Part shown: positions 9,453 to 17,925 of the stretch, in pieces
Position numbering within the stretch: the stretch's first letter is position 1
Layout: the number at the start of each line of letters is the position of its first letter
Made by a program: the position numbers and the translations under genes
Assembly (NCBI GenBank): GCA_025846845.1
Contig: JAOYTL010000021.1
Coordinates: 16,747-80,746, forward strand
DNA: 64,000 nucleotides
Reading direction: 5' to 3'
Source of the DNA: Alloboseaceae bacterium BT-24-1
GTDB taxonomy: Bacteria > Pseudomonadota > Alphaproteobacteria > Rhizobiales > Beijerinckiaceae
Notes under the pieces: generated by a model
The model's input: only the letters and a program-made list of their open reading frames with translations
What the model was told of the DNA's origin: nothing
Database searches by the model: none

Positions 9453-9558
9453 GGATGATCCAATTCTTCTACTATGAGAGACGATTCATCTCATTCAGTT
9501 TGCTGCAGTGCAAGAGGCCCGTCTTGCCCGGAGCGCAGATGCACCCCATCCTTGCCGC

Positions 9559-10068
9559 ATGAGCATATCGACAGATCAGGCTGGCCGTCAGCCGGCAGTA
9601 TGGATTTCCGTCCTCATTGCCATCCTGGCGGTGGTGGCGGCTTCGCTGATCGGCAGCGCGGTGACGGTGCCGCAGATCCCCGGCTGGTATGCTGGCCTCG
9701 CCAAGCCATTCTTCAATCCGCCGAACTGGCTGTTCGCTCCGGTCTGGACGGCTTTATTCGCACTGATGGCGCTGGCTGCTTTTCGCATCTTGCGCCTGCC
9801 GAATGGTACGCCGGGCAGGGTGCAGGCGCTGCTCGCCTACCACGTCCAGCTTGCGCTCAATATGCTCTGGTCCTGCGTGTTCTTCGGCCTGAACAGTCCC
9901 GCGGGCGGGCTCGTCGTGATCGCGCTGCTGCTGGTGGCGATGGTCTGGACGATGCGGTGTTTCGCAGGGCTGGGCGACAGGCTGTCCGTGGCCCTGTTCG
10001 TCCCCTATCTCGCCTGGGTCTCGTTCGCGAGCCTGCTCAATGCCTCGATCTGGTGGCTGAATCGCTGA
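9559..10068 (+). CDS. TspO/MBR family protein
   Basis: A 169-residue, five-helix membrane protein. Motifs of the tryptophan-rich sensory/peripheral benzodiazepine receptor family are clear: WYAGLAKPFFNPPNWLFAPVWT after the first helix, and then the W..N..WS..FF segment LALNMLWSCVFFGLNSP. Family members bind porphyrins and act in tetrapyrrole or stress sensing. I chose the ATG at 9559 because the upstream part of the open frame is not hydrophobic and unlike the family. It converges with the response regulator gene, 12 bp away. Confidence 0.92.
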   Translation: MSISTDQAGRQPAVWISVLIAILAVVAASLIGSAVTVPQIPGWYAGLAKPFFNPPNWLFAPVWTALFALMALAAFRILRLPNGTPGRVQALLAYHVQLALNMLWSCVFFGLNSPAGGLVVIALLLVAMVWTMRCFAGLGDRLSVALFVPYLAWVSFASLLNASIWWLNR

Positions 10069-10080
10069 GCCAGCAGGCTC

Positions 10081-10455
10081 TTACCCGATCGAGCGCTCGA
10101 TCACGCGCAGCACCGTCTCGCGCAGTTCGGCGATGGTGAAGGGCTTGGTCATCACCTCCTCGACGATCGTCTCCAGGCTCTTGGCCCGTTCGCGCTGCTC
10201 GGCATAGCCGGTCATCAGCATGATGGTGAGGTCGGGGAATTGCTGCTTGGCGGCGAGCGCCAGCGCGATGCCGTCCATCAGCGGCATGCGGATATCGGTG
10301 AGCAGCAGGTCGAAATGACCTTGCTCGGCCATCAGGATGTCGAGCGCCTCGGCTCCGTCGCCGGCGGTCAGGCAATCGTGCCCGTCCATGGCGAGGCCGC
10401 GCGCAACCAGCGAGCGCAGGCTCTCTTCGTCGTCGACCACGAGAATACGCGACAT
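10081..10455 (-). CDS. Single-domain response regulator (CpdR-like)
   Basis: A 124-residue receiver domain with no output domain. The acidic pair D8/D9, phosphoacceptor D54 in LLTDIRMP, T82 in MTGY and K104 in TKPF are all present. The size and the MTGYAEQRERA segment resemble alphaproteobacterial CpdR, which controls ClpXP-dependent proteolysis, but this assignment is inference; it may equally be a relay for another kinase. It starts 3 bp after the hpt stop codon and is very probably translated from the same mRNA. Confidence 0.85.
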   Translation of the reverse strand: MSRILVVDDEESLRSLVARGLAMDGHDCLTAGDGAEALDILMAEQGHFDLLLTDIRMPLMDGIALALAAKQQFPDLTIMLMTGYAEQRERAKSLETIVEEVMTKPFTIAELRETVLRVIERSIG

Positions 10456-10458
10456 GGA

Positions 10459-11019
10459 TCAGATCCCCGGCAGGCCGGCCTGGTCGGCGGTCTCGATCAC
10501 GCCGACATAGGGCAACTGGCGGTAGGAATGGGCGACGTCCATGCCGTAGCCGACGACGAAATAATCGGGGCACTCGAAGCCGACATAGTCCGCCTGGATA
10601 TTGACGGCGCGCTTGGCCGGCTTCTCGAGCAGGACGGCGGTGGAGACCCGGGCGGCCCCCCGCGCGGCCAGCAGATCCTTGGCGAAGGCGAGCGTGCGGC
10701 CGGATTCGAGGATGTCGTCGACTAGCAGCACCTGCCTGCCGCGCACATCGCTCTGGACGTCGCGCAGGATCTCGACCTGGCCGGAAGAGATGGTGGCGGC
10801 GCGATAGCTGGAGAGGTGCACGAACTCGACCTGCGGGGTCATGCCGGTGCGATGCATGGCCCGGATCAGGTCGGCGACGAACATGAAGCTGCCTTTCAGC
10901 ACCGCGACGACGAGCAAATCCTCACCGGAATCGGCTGCGATCTCGGCAGCCATTTCGGCATTGCGGGCGGCGATCGCAGCCTCGTCGTAGAGAACGCGGA
11001 TACGCTGGGGCTGGGACAT
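10459..11019 (-). CDS. hpt: Hypoxanthine phosphoribosyltransferase
   Basis: It salvages hypoxanthine (and usually guanine) by joining it to PRPP to make IMP or GMP. The 186-residue protein has the PRPP-binding loop VLLVDDILESGRTL at 97-110, the flexible-loop region SSYRAATIS at 70-78, and the purine-binding VGYGMD segment near the C-terminus. It forms a two-gene unit with the downstream receiver-domain protein. The start ATG at 11017-11019 is preceded by GGAATGG. Confidence 0.93.
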   Translation of the reverse strand: MSQPQRIRVLYDEAAIAARNAEMAAEIAADSGEDLLVVAVLKGSFMFVADLIRAMHRTGMTPQVEFVHLSSYRAATISSGQVEILRDVQSDVRGRQVLLVDDILESGRTLAFAKDLLAARGAARVSTAVLLEKPAKRAVNIQADYVGFECPDYFVVGYGMDVAHSYRQLPYVGVIETADQAGLPGI

Positions 11020-11071
11020 CGACGACCATTCCTTTCGGCGCAGGCCCGTGCCCGCGCAGCCCCGTGATCGC

Positions 11072-11091
11072 GGGCTAAACTGTTTAAGCCC
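11072..11091. promoter_or_regulatory. Imperfect palindrome upstream of hpt
   Basis: GGGCTAAAC followed by TGTTTAAGCCC forms an imperfect inverted repeat (one extra base in one arm) about 53 bp upstream of the hpt start. The position suits an operator in the hpt promoter. No regulator is identified and chance cannot be ruled out. Confidence 0.3.
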
Positions 11092-11149
11092 AAGTCATAG
11101 CGTCGGTCCGCGGACAATTGAAGCGGCCGCGGCCAAGGGGTGTGGGAAA

Positions 11150-11977
11150 TCAGTAGAGAGCGGCGATGCCGTTGGGGTTATTCGCGCCGAAGCGCAACTG
11201 GACCGAGCGGCCGTTCTCGGGCGGCGAGGCGAGGCGAGCGCGAAAATGCATCAACTCGGCGGATTCGAGCGAAGCACGCGGCGGCTCCGTCGTCCAGCTG
11301 TAGAGCACCTTGCCGTCCTCGGCCTGCACCGTCACCGTGATCGGCGGCACCTTGGCCGAGCCCCTGGTGATGTTGGTGACGTCGCCTGTGACGACCAGGA
11401 AACGCCCTTGCGGGTCCTGGACCAGCTCGCTTTCGACGGCGCTGAAGGCGAGACCGCGAACGTTCACCGGCAGGCCGATTTTCGCGTAAAGGTCAGCGAA
11501 TTGCGGCATCGCCCAAACGACGCGCTCGCGTTGCCAGAAGCCGAGCCCGAGTATGGCGACGCCCGCCACCACGAGGATGGTAGCGGCAGCCGGGGGAAGG
11601 CGTGCAAACGGGTTGCGGACGGTAGTCCAGTTGCGCTTCCGAGGAGAGGGCGGCAACGGTGCTGCGTCCGACTGCGAGAGCTCGGTCCGCTCGGCTGCGA
11701 TCGCCGAAATATCGGCATCGATCTCGGCGGCGCGGCGCAGTTCCTCCTCCAGCTCAGCCGCGGTCTGCTCGGGGCTGGGAGCGGTAGGAAGGTCCGGGAC
11801 CGCGGCGTCCAGGTCGGACTGCAGAATGTCGTTCGTTGGCCGCTGCTCTGCGACCTGTGGAGCTTCGATCTGCCAGGTCGTCTGACAGCTGGCACAACGC
11901 ACCTTGCGACCGCCGGCCCCGATCTTGGCCTCGGCGATCTCATATCGGCTGGCGCAGTTGGGGCAGACGATCAGCAT
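11150..11977 (-). CDS. MJ0042-type zinc-ribbon membrane protein
   Basis: A 275-residue protein starting MLIVCPNC. The first 38 residues form the MJ0042/DUF zinc finger with CPNC and CASC pairs (CxxC...CxxC). A Glu-rich disordered linker follows, then one membrane helix (ATILVVAGVAILGLGFW, about residues 148-164) and a C-terminal extracytoplasmic DUF3426-like domain with the GDVTNITRG segment. Function is unknown. The open frame extends upstream to 12256, but the ATG at 11975-11977 matches the usual N-terminus. It is divergent from ftsEX, a neighbourhood I recall from other alphaproteobacteria. Confidence 0.85.
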   Translation of the reverse strand: MLIVCPNCASRYEIAEAKIGAGGRKVRCASCQTTWQIEAPQVAEQRPTNDILQSDLDAAVPDLPTAPSPEQTAAELEEELRRAAEIDADISAIAAERTELSQSDAAPLPPSPRKRNWTTVRNPFARLPPAAATILVVAGVAILGLGFWQRERVVWAMPQFADLYAKIGLPVNVRGLAFSAVESELVQDPQGRFLVVTGDVTNITRGSAKVPPITVTVQAEDGKVLYSWTTEPPRASLESAELMHFRARLASPPENGRSVQLRFGANNPNGIAALY

Positions 11978-12288
11978 GGCCTGGAAAACGGTCGCTCCGC
12001 GCGGCATCCGCAAGATATCGGTGCGAAGCCTGATCCTCTCGCCGCCTCTTGCAAGCAGAAGCGTAAGCGGCACGCGGCTCCGCGCTTCATAGGGTCGATT
12101 TATGGTTAATGTCGCGTAAAGCCGCCTCTCGTTTCGAGCCCGAGTCCGCCCCGATCGAGAGGGCTTCCATTCGCGATCGAGGAAAACACGTTCAGTGCTT
12201 CCCGCCGGGGTATCGTCTGGGTGTAGGATCGCGCCGGCTTGGCACCAGTCCGGCACGATTCGGATTTGAGTGAGCGAGAGGAGCGGCG
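11978..12288. other. 311-bp divergent intergenic region with a CtrA-like site
   Basis: The region separates the zinc-ribbon gene from ftsE and should hold both promoters. At 12106-12120 there is TTAA, seven bases, TAAA, one mismatch from the alphaproteobacterial CtrA consensus TTAA-N7-TTAA. A GAGAGGAG ribosome site at 12276-12283 serves ftsE. No small ORF with a convincing start or RNA gene is apparent. Confidence 0.4.
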
Positions 12289-12948
12289 TTGGTTCGGTTC
12301 GAGAATGTCGGGTTGCGATACGGGATGGGGCCGGAGGTGCTGAAGGACATCAACTTCAGTATCGCGCCGCGCTCGTTCCAGTACCTGACCGGGCCGTCAG
12401 GGGCGGGCAAGACCACGTTGATCCGGCTCGTCCTGATGGCGCTCAAGCCGACCCGCGGCCTGGTCAATCTGTTCGGCCAGGACGTCTCGCGCCTCGAAGC
12501 CGCCACGCTCACCGATTTTCGTCGACGCATGGGCGTCGTCTTTCAGGATTTCCGGCTGCTGGACCATCTGACGGTCTATGAGAACGTCGCTTTGCCGCTG
12601 CGCGTGATCGGCAAGGAAGAGACGAGCTATCGCGCCGAGGTCGTCGAGCTCTTGCGCTGGGTTGGGCTCGGCGAGCGCATGCATGCCGTGCCCGCCGTCC
12701 TCTCCGGCGGCGAGAAGCAGCGCGCCGCGATCGCGCGCGCCCTGATCAGCCGGCCGCAATTGCTGCTCGCGGACGAGCCGACCGGCAATGTCGATCCCGG
12801 CCTCGGACGGCGGCTGCTGCGGCTGTTCATGGAATTGCAGTCGCTGGGGACGGCGGTGGTGATCGCGACCCACGACATCGCCCTGATGGAGCTCTACGAC
12901 GCGCCGCGCCTCGTGCTGGCGGACGGACATCTGCATGTCGATGCCTGA
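12289..12948 (+). CDS. ftsE: Cell division ATP-binding protein FtsE
   Basis: The ATPase of the FtsEX complex, which couples the cytoplasmic division machinery to septal peptidoglycan hydrolases. The 219-residue protein has Walker A GPSGAGKTT at 35-43, the signature LSGGEKQR at 138-145, and Walker B LLLADEP at 158-164. The start is a TTG at 12289, decided by the GAGAGGAG site 5 nt upstream and the conserved N-terminus VRFENVGLRYG. It overlaps ftsX by 14 bp. Confidence 0.95.
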   Translation: MVRFENVGLRYGMGPEVLKDINFSIAPRSFQYLTGPSGAGKTTLIRLVLMALKPTRGLVNLFGQDVSRLEAATLTDFRRRMGVVFQDFRLLDHLTVYENVALPLRVIGKEETSYRAEVVELLRWVGLGERMHAVPAVLSGGEKQRAAIARALISRPQLLLADEPTGNVDPGLGRRLLRLFMELQSLGTAVVIATHDIALMELYDAPRLVLADGHLHVDA

Positions 12949-13912
12949 GCATCTCGATATGGACGAAGCGGAGGAGGAGCGTCCGCGCGGCAGTCAGCGC
13001 CTGCCGGCCAGCCTGCGCCGCGATCAACCTTTGGTGCCGGTCGATTCGGTTGCCGGGCGCGCGCTCGTCGTCGTCATCGCCATCCTGACCTTCCTGGCGG
13101 CGCTGAGTGCCGGAGCGGCCATGCTCGCCGCCCGCGCCTCGGAGCAATGGCGCGGCGCAGTCGCCAACGAGATGACCATCCAGGTCAGGCCCGATCCGCG
13201 CAGGAATATCGAGCAGGACATTGCGCGCGCGGTCGAGCTCGCCCGGGCCGTGCCGAGCGTGGCCGAGGCGCGGCCGATGCCGCGGACCGAATCGGACAAG
13301 CTGCTCGAACCCTGGCTGGGTGCCGGGCTCGATCTCGTCGAGTTGCCGGTGCCGCGGCTGATCGTGCTGCGGCTTTCCTCGGCCGTCGCCAACGATCTCG
13401 TCACGTTCGGTCAGACTTTGCGGCGCGAGGTGCCGAGCGCGACGCTCGACGATCACCGGCTCTGGGTGCGCCGTCTCTCGACCATGGCGAGCACCATCAT
13501 CCTGGCAGGAGTCGCGGTGGTGCTGCTCGTGCTGGTGGCGGCCGGGCTCGCCGTCGCCTTCGCCACGCGCGGCGCCATGGCTGGCAGCCGCGATTCGGTC
13601 GAGGTGCTGCATTTCGTCGGCGCGACCGACGAGTTTATCGCCCGCGAATTCCAGACACGCTTCGTCGCGCTGGGGTTGCGCGGCGGCGCAGCCGGCGGAT
13701 TCGCGGCGATCCTCGCGATTGCGCTGCTTGGTCTTTTGTCGTCGGCCTGGAGCGCGACCCCGGAGGCCGACCAGTTGCAGGCGCTGTTCGGGGCCTTCGA
13801 GATCGGCTGGTCGGGCTATGCGGTCGTCGTGCTCGTCGCGGCGGTGGTCGCAGCGATTGCGGGACTCGTCTCGCGGCTGACGGTGCGCCATTATCTGCGG
13901 GCAATGGGCTGA
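12935..13912 (+). CDS. ftsX: Cell division protein FtsX
   Basis: The membrane partner of FtsE. The 325-residue protein has a charged cytoplasmic N-terminus, a first membrane helix near residues 38-60, a periplasmic domain to about 185, and three more helices (about 188-212, 240-262, 285-310), the expected FtsX topology. Overlap with ftsE indicates translational coupling. In other bacteria FtsX's periplasmic domain recruits hydrolase activators such as EnvC; no such gene is seen here. Confidence 0.92.
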   Translation: MSMPEHLDMDEAEEERPRGSQRLPASLRRDQPLVPVDSVAGRALVVVIAILTFLAALSAGAAMLAARASEQWRGAVANEMTIQVRPDPRRNIEQDIARAVELARAVPSVAEARPMPRTESDKLLEPWLGAGLDLVELPVPRLIVLRLSSAVANDLVTFGQTLRREVPSATLDDHRLWVRRLSTMASTIILAGVAVVLLVLVAAGLAVAFATRGAMAGSRDSVEVLHFVGATDEFIAREFQTRFVALGLRGGAAGGFAAILAIALLGLLSSAWSATPEADQLQALFGAFEIGWSGYAVVVLVAAVVAAIAGLVSRLTVRHYLRAMG

Positions 13913-14049
13913 CTCGCTGCGCGGCGGGGTTGTGAGGGCGCCGTCATTGTGCCCGATTGGGCGGTTAGTTTCGCAACCTGATGGTGCTGCTTGGAACCCG
14001 GCAAGGTCATCTTTCCCCTGTTGAGGACAGCCTGGCTGGCCTGCGACCG

Positions 14050-14784
14050 ATGACGGCCGACGCTTCGACATGGCGGCGCAGGCTCGGCCGCGTCCTGCTC
14101 TGGTCCTGCTTGGTCGGGGGAATGGTTTTGGCCGCGGGTTACGTCCGCTTCGCCATGCGCCTCTCGGTGACCGAAGCGGCTACCCCGCCCCGTACGGACG
14201 CGATCGTCGTCGTGACCGGCGGCGCACAGCGGATTGGTGATGCCGTCAGCCTGCTCAATGCCGAACGCGGGCGACGCCTGCTGATCAGCGGCGTCAACGA
14301 GAAGACCGGCCGCGACGAACTGGCCAAGCTCAATCCGACGGCGCGCGAGGCGCTCGCCTGCTGTGTCGATCTCGATTATCGCGCCCGCAACACGATCGGC
14401 AACGCCATCGAGACGCGACGCTGGGTCCGTCGTCACAATTTCCGCTCGCTGCTGGTGGTGACCTCGAACTACCACATGCCGCGCACGCTGCTCGAGCTCG
14501 AGCACGCGATGCCGGGCGTGCGCTTTGTGCCGCATCCGGTGGTGACCGATCAGGTCGACGTCGCCAGCTGGTGGCGCGACTGGCATGCGATCCGCCTGCT
14601 GGTGCCGGAATACCTCAAATATCTCGTCGCCGGCGTGCGCAGCAAGCTCGAGACGGACCCCGAGACCTCGCGCCTGTCCGTGATCATCGGCGGACGCAAG
14701 CCCGTGTCGCCCAAGCCCGGCGACCTGATCGGCCCCGAGCACGACAAGCGTTCGCGGGCGGGGTCGCCGGCTCGCGGAGCCTGA
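14050..14784 (+). CDS. YdcF family (DUF218) protein
   Basis: A 244-residue protein with one N-terminal membrane helix (about residues 14-33) and a DUF218 domain: AIVVVTGGAQRIGDAVSLL, then LLISGVNEKT, and the SNYHMPRTLLELEHAMPG segment typical of YdcF/SanA/ElyC relatives, which act in envelope biogenesis. Two starts are possible, at 13981 and 14050; I prefer 14050 because the extra 23 residues are polar and atypical, though no strong ribosome site precedes either. plsC follows 53 bp downstream. Confidence 0.87.
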   Translation: MTADASTWRRRLGRVLLWSCLVGGMVLAAGYVRFAMRLSVTEAATPPRTDAIVVVTGGAQRIGDAVSLLNAERGRRLLISGVNEKTGRDELAKLNPTAREALACCVDLDYRARNTIGNAIETRRWVRRHNFRSLLVVTSNYHMPRTLLELEHAMPGVRFVPHPVVTDQVDVASWWRDWHAIRLLVPEYLKYLVAGVRSKLETDPETSRLSVIIGGRKPVSPKPGDLIGPEHDKRSRAGSPARGA

Positions 14785-14837
14785 TCCGGCGCAAGACGGC
14801 TCTTGACGCATTCCCGCTGTCGGGGTTCTTGCGGACC

Positions 14838-15620
14838 ATGCTGCTGATCCGCTCGCTCCTCTTCAACGTCGCCTTCTACCTGAACCTCGCCTTCTGGCTG
14901 CTCGCAGCCATGTTGACGATGGTGTTGCCGCCGCGCTTCCTGCTGCGGATCGCGCAGCTCTGGGGGCAGACCTCGATCTGGCTGATGCGGGTGATCGTCG
15001 GCACGCGCTGCGAGATCGTCGGAACCGAGAACATTCCGCCGGGCGGCATCATCATGGCCGCCAAGCACCAGTCGACCTGGGAAACCTTCGCGCTGGTGAC
15101 GGTGTTCCTTAATCCCGTCTACATCCTCAAGCGCGAGTTGACCTGGCTGCCCTTCTTCGGCTGGTGCCTGATCAAGCTCCGGATGATCCCGGTCGATCGC
15201 GGGGCGCGCAGCCGGGCGCTGCAGGAGGTGACGCGGCGCGCCAAGATCGAGCTCGGCCAGAACGGCCGCCAGCTGATGATCTTTCCCGAAGGCACGCGCC
15301 GCCCGGCGGGAGCCGAGCCGGCCTACAAATACGGCGTCACCCATCTCTATACCGAGCTCGGCGTGCCCTGCGTGCCGGTCGCGCTCAATGCCGGCCTGTT
15401 CTGGCCGCGCCGCAGCCTGATCAAGCGGCCCGGCACGATCCGCGTCGAGATCCTGCCGGCGATTCCGCCGGGCATGAACAAGATGCAATTCCACGCCTTG
15501 CTGCAGGAGCAGATCGAGACCGTGAGCAACCGCCTCCTGGCGGATGGTCTTGCCGAACTCGACCGGCTCGGCGTGCCCGCTCCTGTCAGTATACGGCAGG
15601 AGCCGTCACCCCAGGCCTGA
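14838..15620 (+). CDS. plsC: 1-acyl-sn-glycerol-3-phosphate acyltransferase
   Basis: It acylates lysophosphatidic acid to phosphatidic acid in phospholipid synthesis at the inner membrane. The 260-residue protein has an N-terminal hydrophobic segment (residues 5-30), motif I as HQSTWE at 77-82 (an HX4E form of the usual HX4D) and motif III FPEGTR at 149-154. The start at 14838 places the hydrophobic anchor at the N-terminus; the frame is open further upstream but overlaps the YdcF gene. Confidence 0.92.
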   Translation: MLLIRSLLFNVAFYLNLAFWLLAAMLTMVLPPRFLLRIAQLWGQTSIWLMRVIVGTRCEIVGTENIPPGGIIMAAKHQSTWETFALVTVFLNPVYILKRELTWLPFFGWCLIKLRMIPVDRGARSRALQEVTRRAKIELGQNGRQLMIFPEGTRRPAGAEPAYKYGVTHLYTELGVPCVPVALNAGLFWPRRSLIKRPGTIRVEILPAIPPGMNKMQFHALLQEQIETVSNRLLADGLAELDRLGVPAPVSIRQEPSPQA

Positions 15621-15679
15621 TCGGCCTTGACAATCGACCGCCCCGTTCCGATTTTGTTCTAGAACAAAGGAGGAACGAT

Positions 15680-16165
15680 ATGGCTGCTCTCGCCCGAGCC
15701 CGGTTCCCATTCGATCGCAACCGGTCGACCGACAACATGCCGCGCCAGCTCAATTTGCTGGAGGCCCTGCAATCTCCCAAGACGGAGCGTGCTGTGCCGC
15801 TGTTCGGCGACGACGCCGCGTTGCCGGGGCAGGTGCGGGAGATGCCGCTGCGCGCGACCGCCCATCTCGCCGAGCGCCGGTTCACCGCCTGGCGCGGCCG
15901 CTCGGGTCGGCGCTATGTCGCCTCGGTCTTCGCCGTTCAGGACGGGCATGCGCTCGGCTTCAGCGATGTGGTTCTGCTGGCAGTCTCGCCTGACCGCAAG
16001 ATCGTTGCCGCGCGCGACAGCGGGCCGTTCGGCATCGATGCGGCGCTGACACGCTGGCGCGATGCGGTCGCCATGGCCGGCGCCAGCGAGATCCATGTCC
16101 ATCTGCTCGCCGAGGACGGCGCCAGCCGCCGCGCCGCGCTCTGCGATCTGATGCCGGAGGCGTGA
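15680..16165 (+). CDS. Conserved hypothetical protein
   Basis: A 161-residue soluble protein that I do not recognise. The start is unusually well defined: an AAAGGAGG ribosome site at 15666-15673 lies 6 nt before the ATG. The N-terminal 35 residues are basic and polar. The C-terminal part reads like a small alpha/beta domain (VASVFAVQDGHALGFSDVVLLAVSPDRKIVAARDSG, split by a turn at G-F) and ends with a possible helix-strand unit EIHVHLLAEDG. No signal or membrane segment. It lies between plsC and the convergent chaC, with good codon bias for this genome. Confidence 0.7.
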   Translation: MAALARARFPFDRNRSTDNMPRQLNLLEALQSPKTERAVPLFGDDAALPGQVREMPLRATAHLAERRFTAWRGRSGRRYVASVFAVQDGHALGFSDVVLLAVSPDRKIVAARDSGPFGIDAALTRWRDAVAMAGASEIHVHLLAEDGASRRAALCDLMPEA

Positions 16166-16184
16166 GGGCTCTGATCCGCGCCTG

Positions 16185-16727
16185 CTACCCTGTTCTGTCG
16201 AGCTCGGCCACGAGATGGGCGAGCAGCGGGTCGTGGATGCCCATTTCGTGCAGATGCTCGTGGGTGCGCCGGACATAGTCCGGGTTCTCGCCCGAGACGC
16301 CCTTGCCCTGGCGGACCAGCGCGAGCACCGCGGCCTCCGGCAGGCGCCCGGCATATTGCTCATGCGCGCGGTCGGCGATGTAGGTGATGGCGCTGAGACG
16401 CCGGCCGTCGTCGAGCCGCAAAGCGAGCCGCCGTTCGAGATAGACCGCGGTCGCCTGCTCCCGGGCGCGCAGATAGTCGATCGTCTCTTCGGCCTGTTCG
16501 GCGGGAACGCGGAAGGCGACGCCGCGGCAGATGCCGCCGCGGTCGAGGCCGAGCACCAGTCCCGGCACCTCCGGCGTGCCGCGATGGACATGCGAATAGA
16601 TGCAGAGCGCACGGTGGTAGCCATGCAGGCGTGCGCCAGCACGCTCGGCGAAGGGGAAGCCCGGGCGCCAGATCAGCGAACCGTAGCCGAACACCCAGAG
16701 ATCTTCCAGCGGAAGCGGCGCGGTCAT
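16185..16727 (-). CDS. chaC: ChaC-type gamma-glutamylcyclotransferase
   Basis: It should release 5-oxoproline and Cys-Gly from glutathione in the cytoplasm. The 180-residue protein starts with the family glycine-rich motif VFGYGSLIWRPGF at 12-24 and has the RGTPEVPGLVLGLDRGG segment and the REQ region near residue 87 that carries the catalytic Glu. I chose the ATG at 16725-16727 because 16 extra upstream codons are atypical. It converges with the hypothetical gene at 15680 and diverges from the DUF2125 gene. Confidence 0.9.
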   Translation of the reverse strand: MTAPLPLEDLWVFGYGSLIWRPGFPFAERAGARLHGYHRALCIYSHVHRGTPEVPGLVLGLDRGGICRGVAFRVPAEQAEETIDYLRAREQATAVYLERRLALRLDDGRRLSAITYIADRAHEQYAGRLPEAAVLALVRQGKGVSGENPDYVRRTHEHLHEMGIHDPLLAHLVAELDRTG

Positions 16728-16866
16728 CCGTCCCTCACAATTTAGCCCGCTTGCCTCGCCAGACAGGGGTCTCACGACCCGCTGACGGATTATCCCGCCT
16801 GCGCTGGCGTGCTGCGGCCCCGGTCGCTATCAATCTGCCGAGATTTTCGCAATGGAGCCTCCGCGC

Positions 16867-17925
16867 ATGTCCGATATCACGCCCGTGCGCCGACATGGCC
16901 GCTTCTGGCTCTATGCGCCTTTCGTGCTGCTGGCGCTGCTCGCCGCCGGCTGGTCGGGCATCTGGGGCCTCGCGCGCAGCAAGGTCGACCAGGAACTCGA
17001 TGCCGGCATCGCCCGCGAGGCCCGCGCCGGGCGCAACTGGACCTGCCGCGATCGCAATGTCGGTGGCTATCCCTTCCGCATCGAGGTGCGCTGCGCCAGC
17101 CTGACGCTGACCTCCTCGCGCTGGGGCGACGAGGTCAAGGTCGATGCCGGCCAGGCGGTCGCGGTCGCGCAGGTCTGGACCCCCGGACACATCATTCTGC
17201 AGATGACCGGGCCGATGCTGGCCAACCTGCCGCAGGGCCGGAAGGCCGCGCTCGACTGGAAAGCGCTCGCGGCCAGCCTGCATCTCAGCGGCCTCGCCTT
17301 CGAGCGCTTCTCGCTGGTGCTGGGCGAGCCGGTGCTGACCGTCACCGAGCCCGGACAGGAGGCTGCCGAGACCTGGCGGGCGACTGCCACCGAGATACAT
17401 CTGCGACCCAATCCGCAGCGTTTCGCCGGCGAGGGGACGGTCGATCTCGCCGTCAACGCCAAGGGTGGTGTGCTGCCGGCGCTGGAAGTGCTGATCGGCA
17501 ACGGCCAGCTCGCCGATCTTGATCTGCAGGCCAGCCTGTCGCGGGCGCCGGCCTTCCGGCGCGGCTTCAATCCCGATGCGCTCGAAGCCTGGCGCACCTC
17601 TGGTGGCGGGCTGGACGTGACCAAGCTCGTGCTGACGAAGGGCCCGGCCCGGCTCGAGGCCAGCGGCCTGGTCGCGCTCGACGAGGCGCATCGGCCGGCT
17701 GGCAAGATCTCGGCTGCAGTCGCCGGCGTCGACCGCATCGCCGGCATCAAGGTCGGCGGCCTGGCGGCAGGCCTCGGCGCTCTGTTCGGTGGACGTGGTG
17801 GGGATGGCACGCAAAGCAACACGGCGGCAGGGCTTTCGCCGCTGCCGCCGCTGGTCCTGCGCGAAGGCAGGGTCTTCCTCGGGCCGCTCAGGCTGCCCTT
17901 GCAGCCGTTGCTACCACTGTACTGA
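16867..17925 (+). CDS. DUF2125 domain-containing protein
   Basis: A 352-residue alphaproteobacterial protein with an N-terminal membrane anchor (about residues 10-33) and a long periplasmic beta-rich domain. The segment CRDRNVGGYPFRIEVRC near residue 58 is diagnostic of DUF2125. Function is unknown; distant similarity in style to AsmA-like proteins is only an impression. ATG codons at 16852 and 16867 are both possible; GGAG at 16855-16858 lies 8 nt before the second, so I used that. Its stop codon abuts the rpoH stop codon with no spacing. Confidence 0.85.
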   Translation: MSDITPVRRHGRFWLYAPFVLLALLAAGWSGIWGLARSKVDQELDAGIAREARAGRNWTCRDRNVGGYPFRIEVRCASLTLTSSRWGDEVKVDAGQAVAVAQVWTPGHIILQMTGPMLANLPQGRKAALDWKALAASLHLSGLAFERFSLVLGEPVLTVTEPGQEAAETWRATATEIHLRPNPQRFAGEGTVDLAVNAKGGVLPALEVLIGNGQLADLDLQASLSRAPAFRRGFNPDALEAWRTSGGGLDVTKLVLTKGPARLEASGLVALDEAHRPAGKISAAVAGVDRIAGIKVGGLAAGLGALFGGRGGDGTQSNTAAGLSPLPPLVLREGRVFLGPLRLPLQPLLPLY

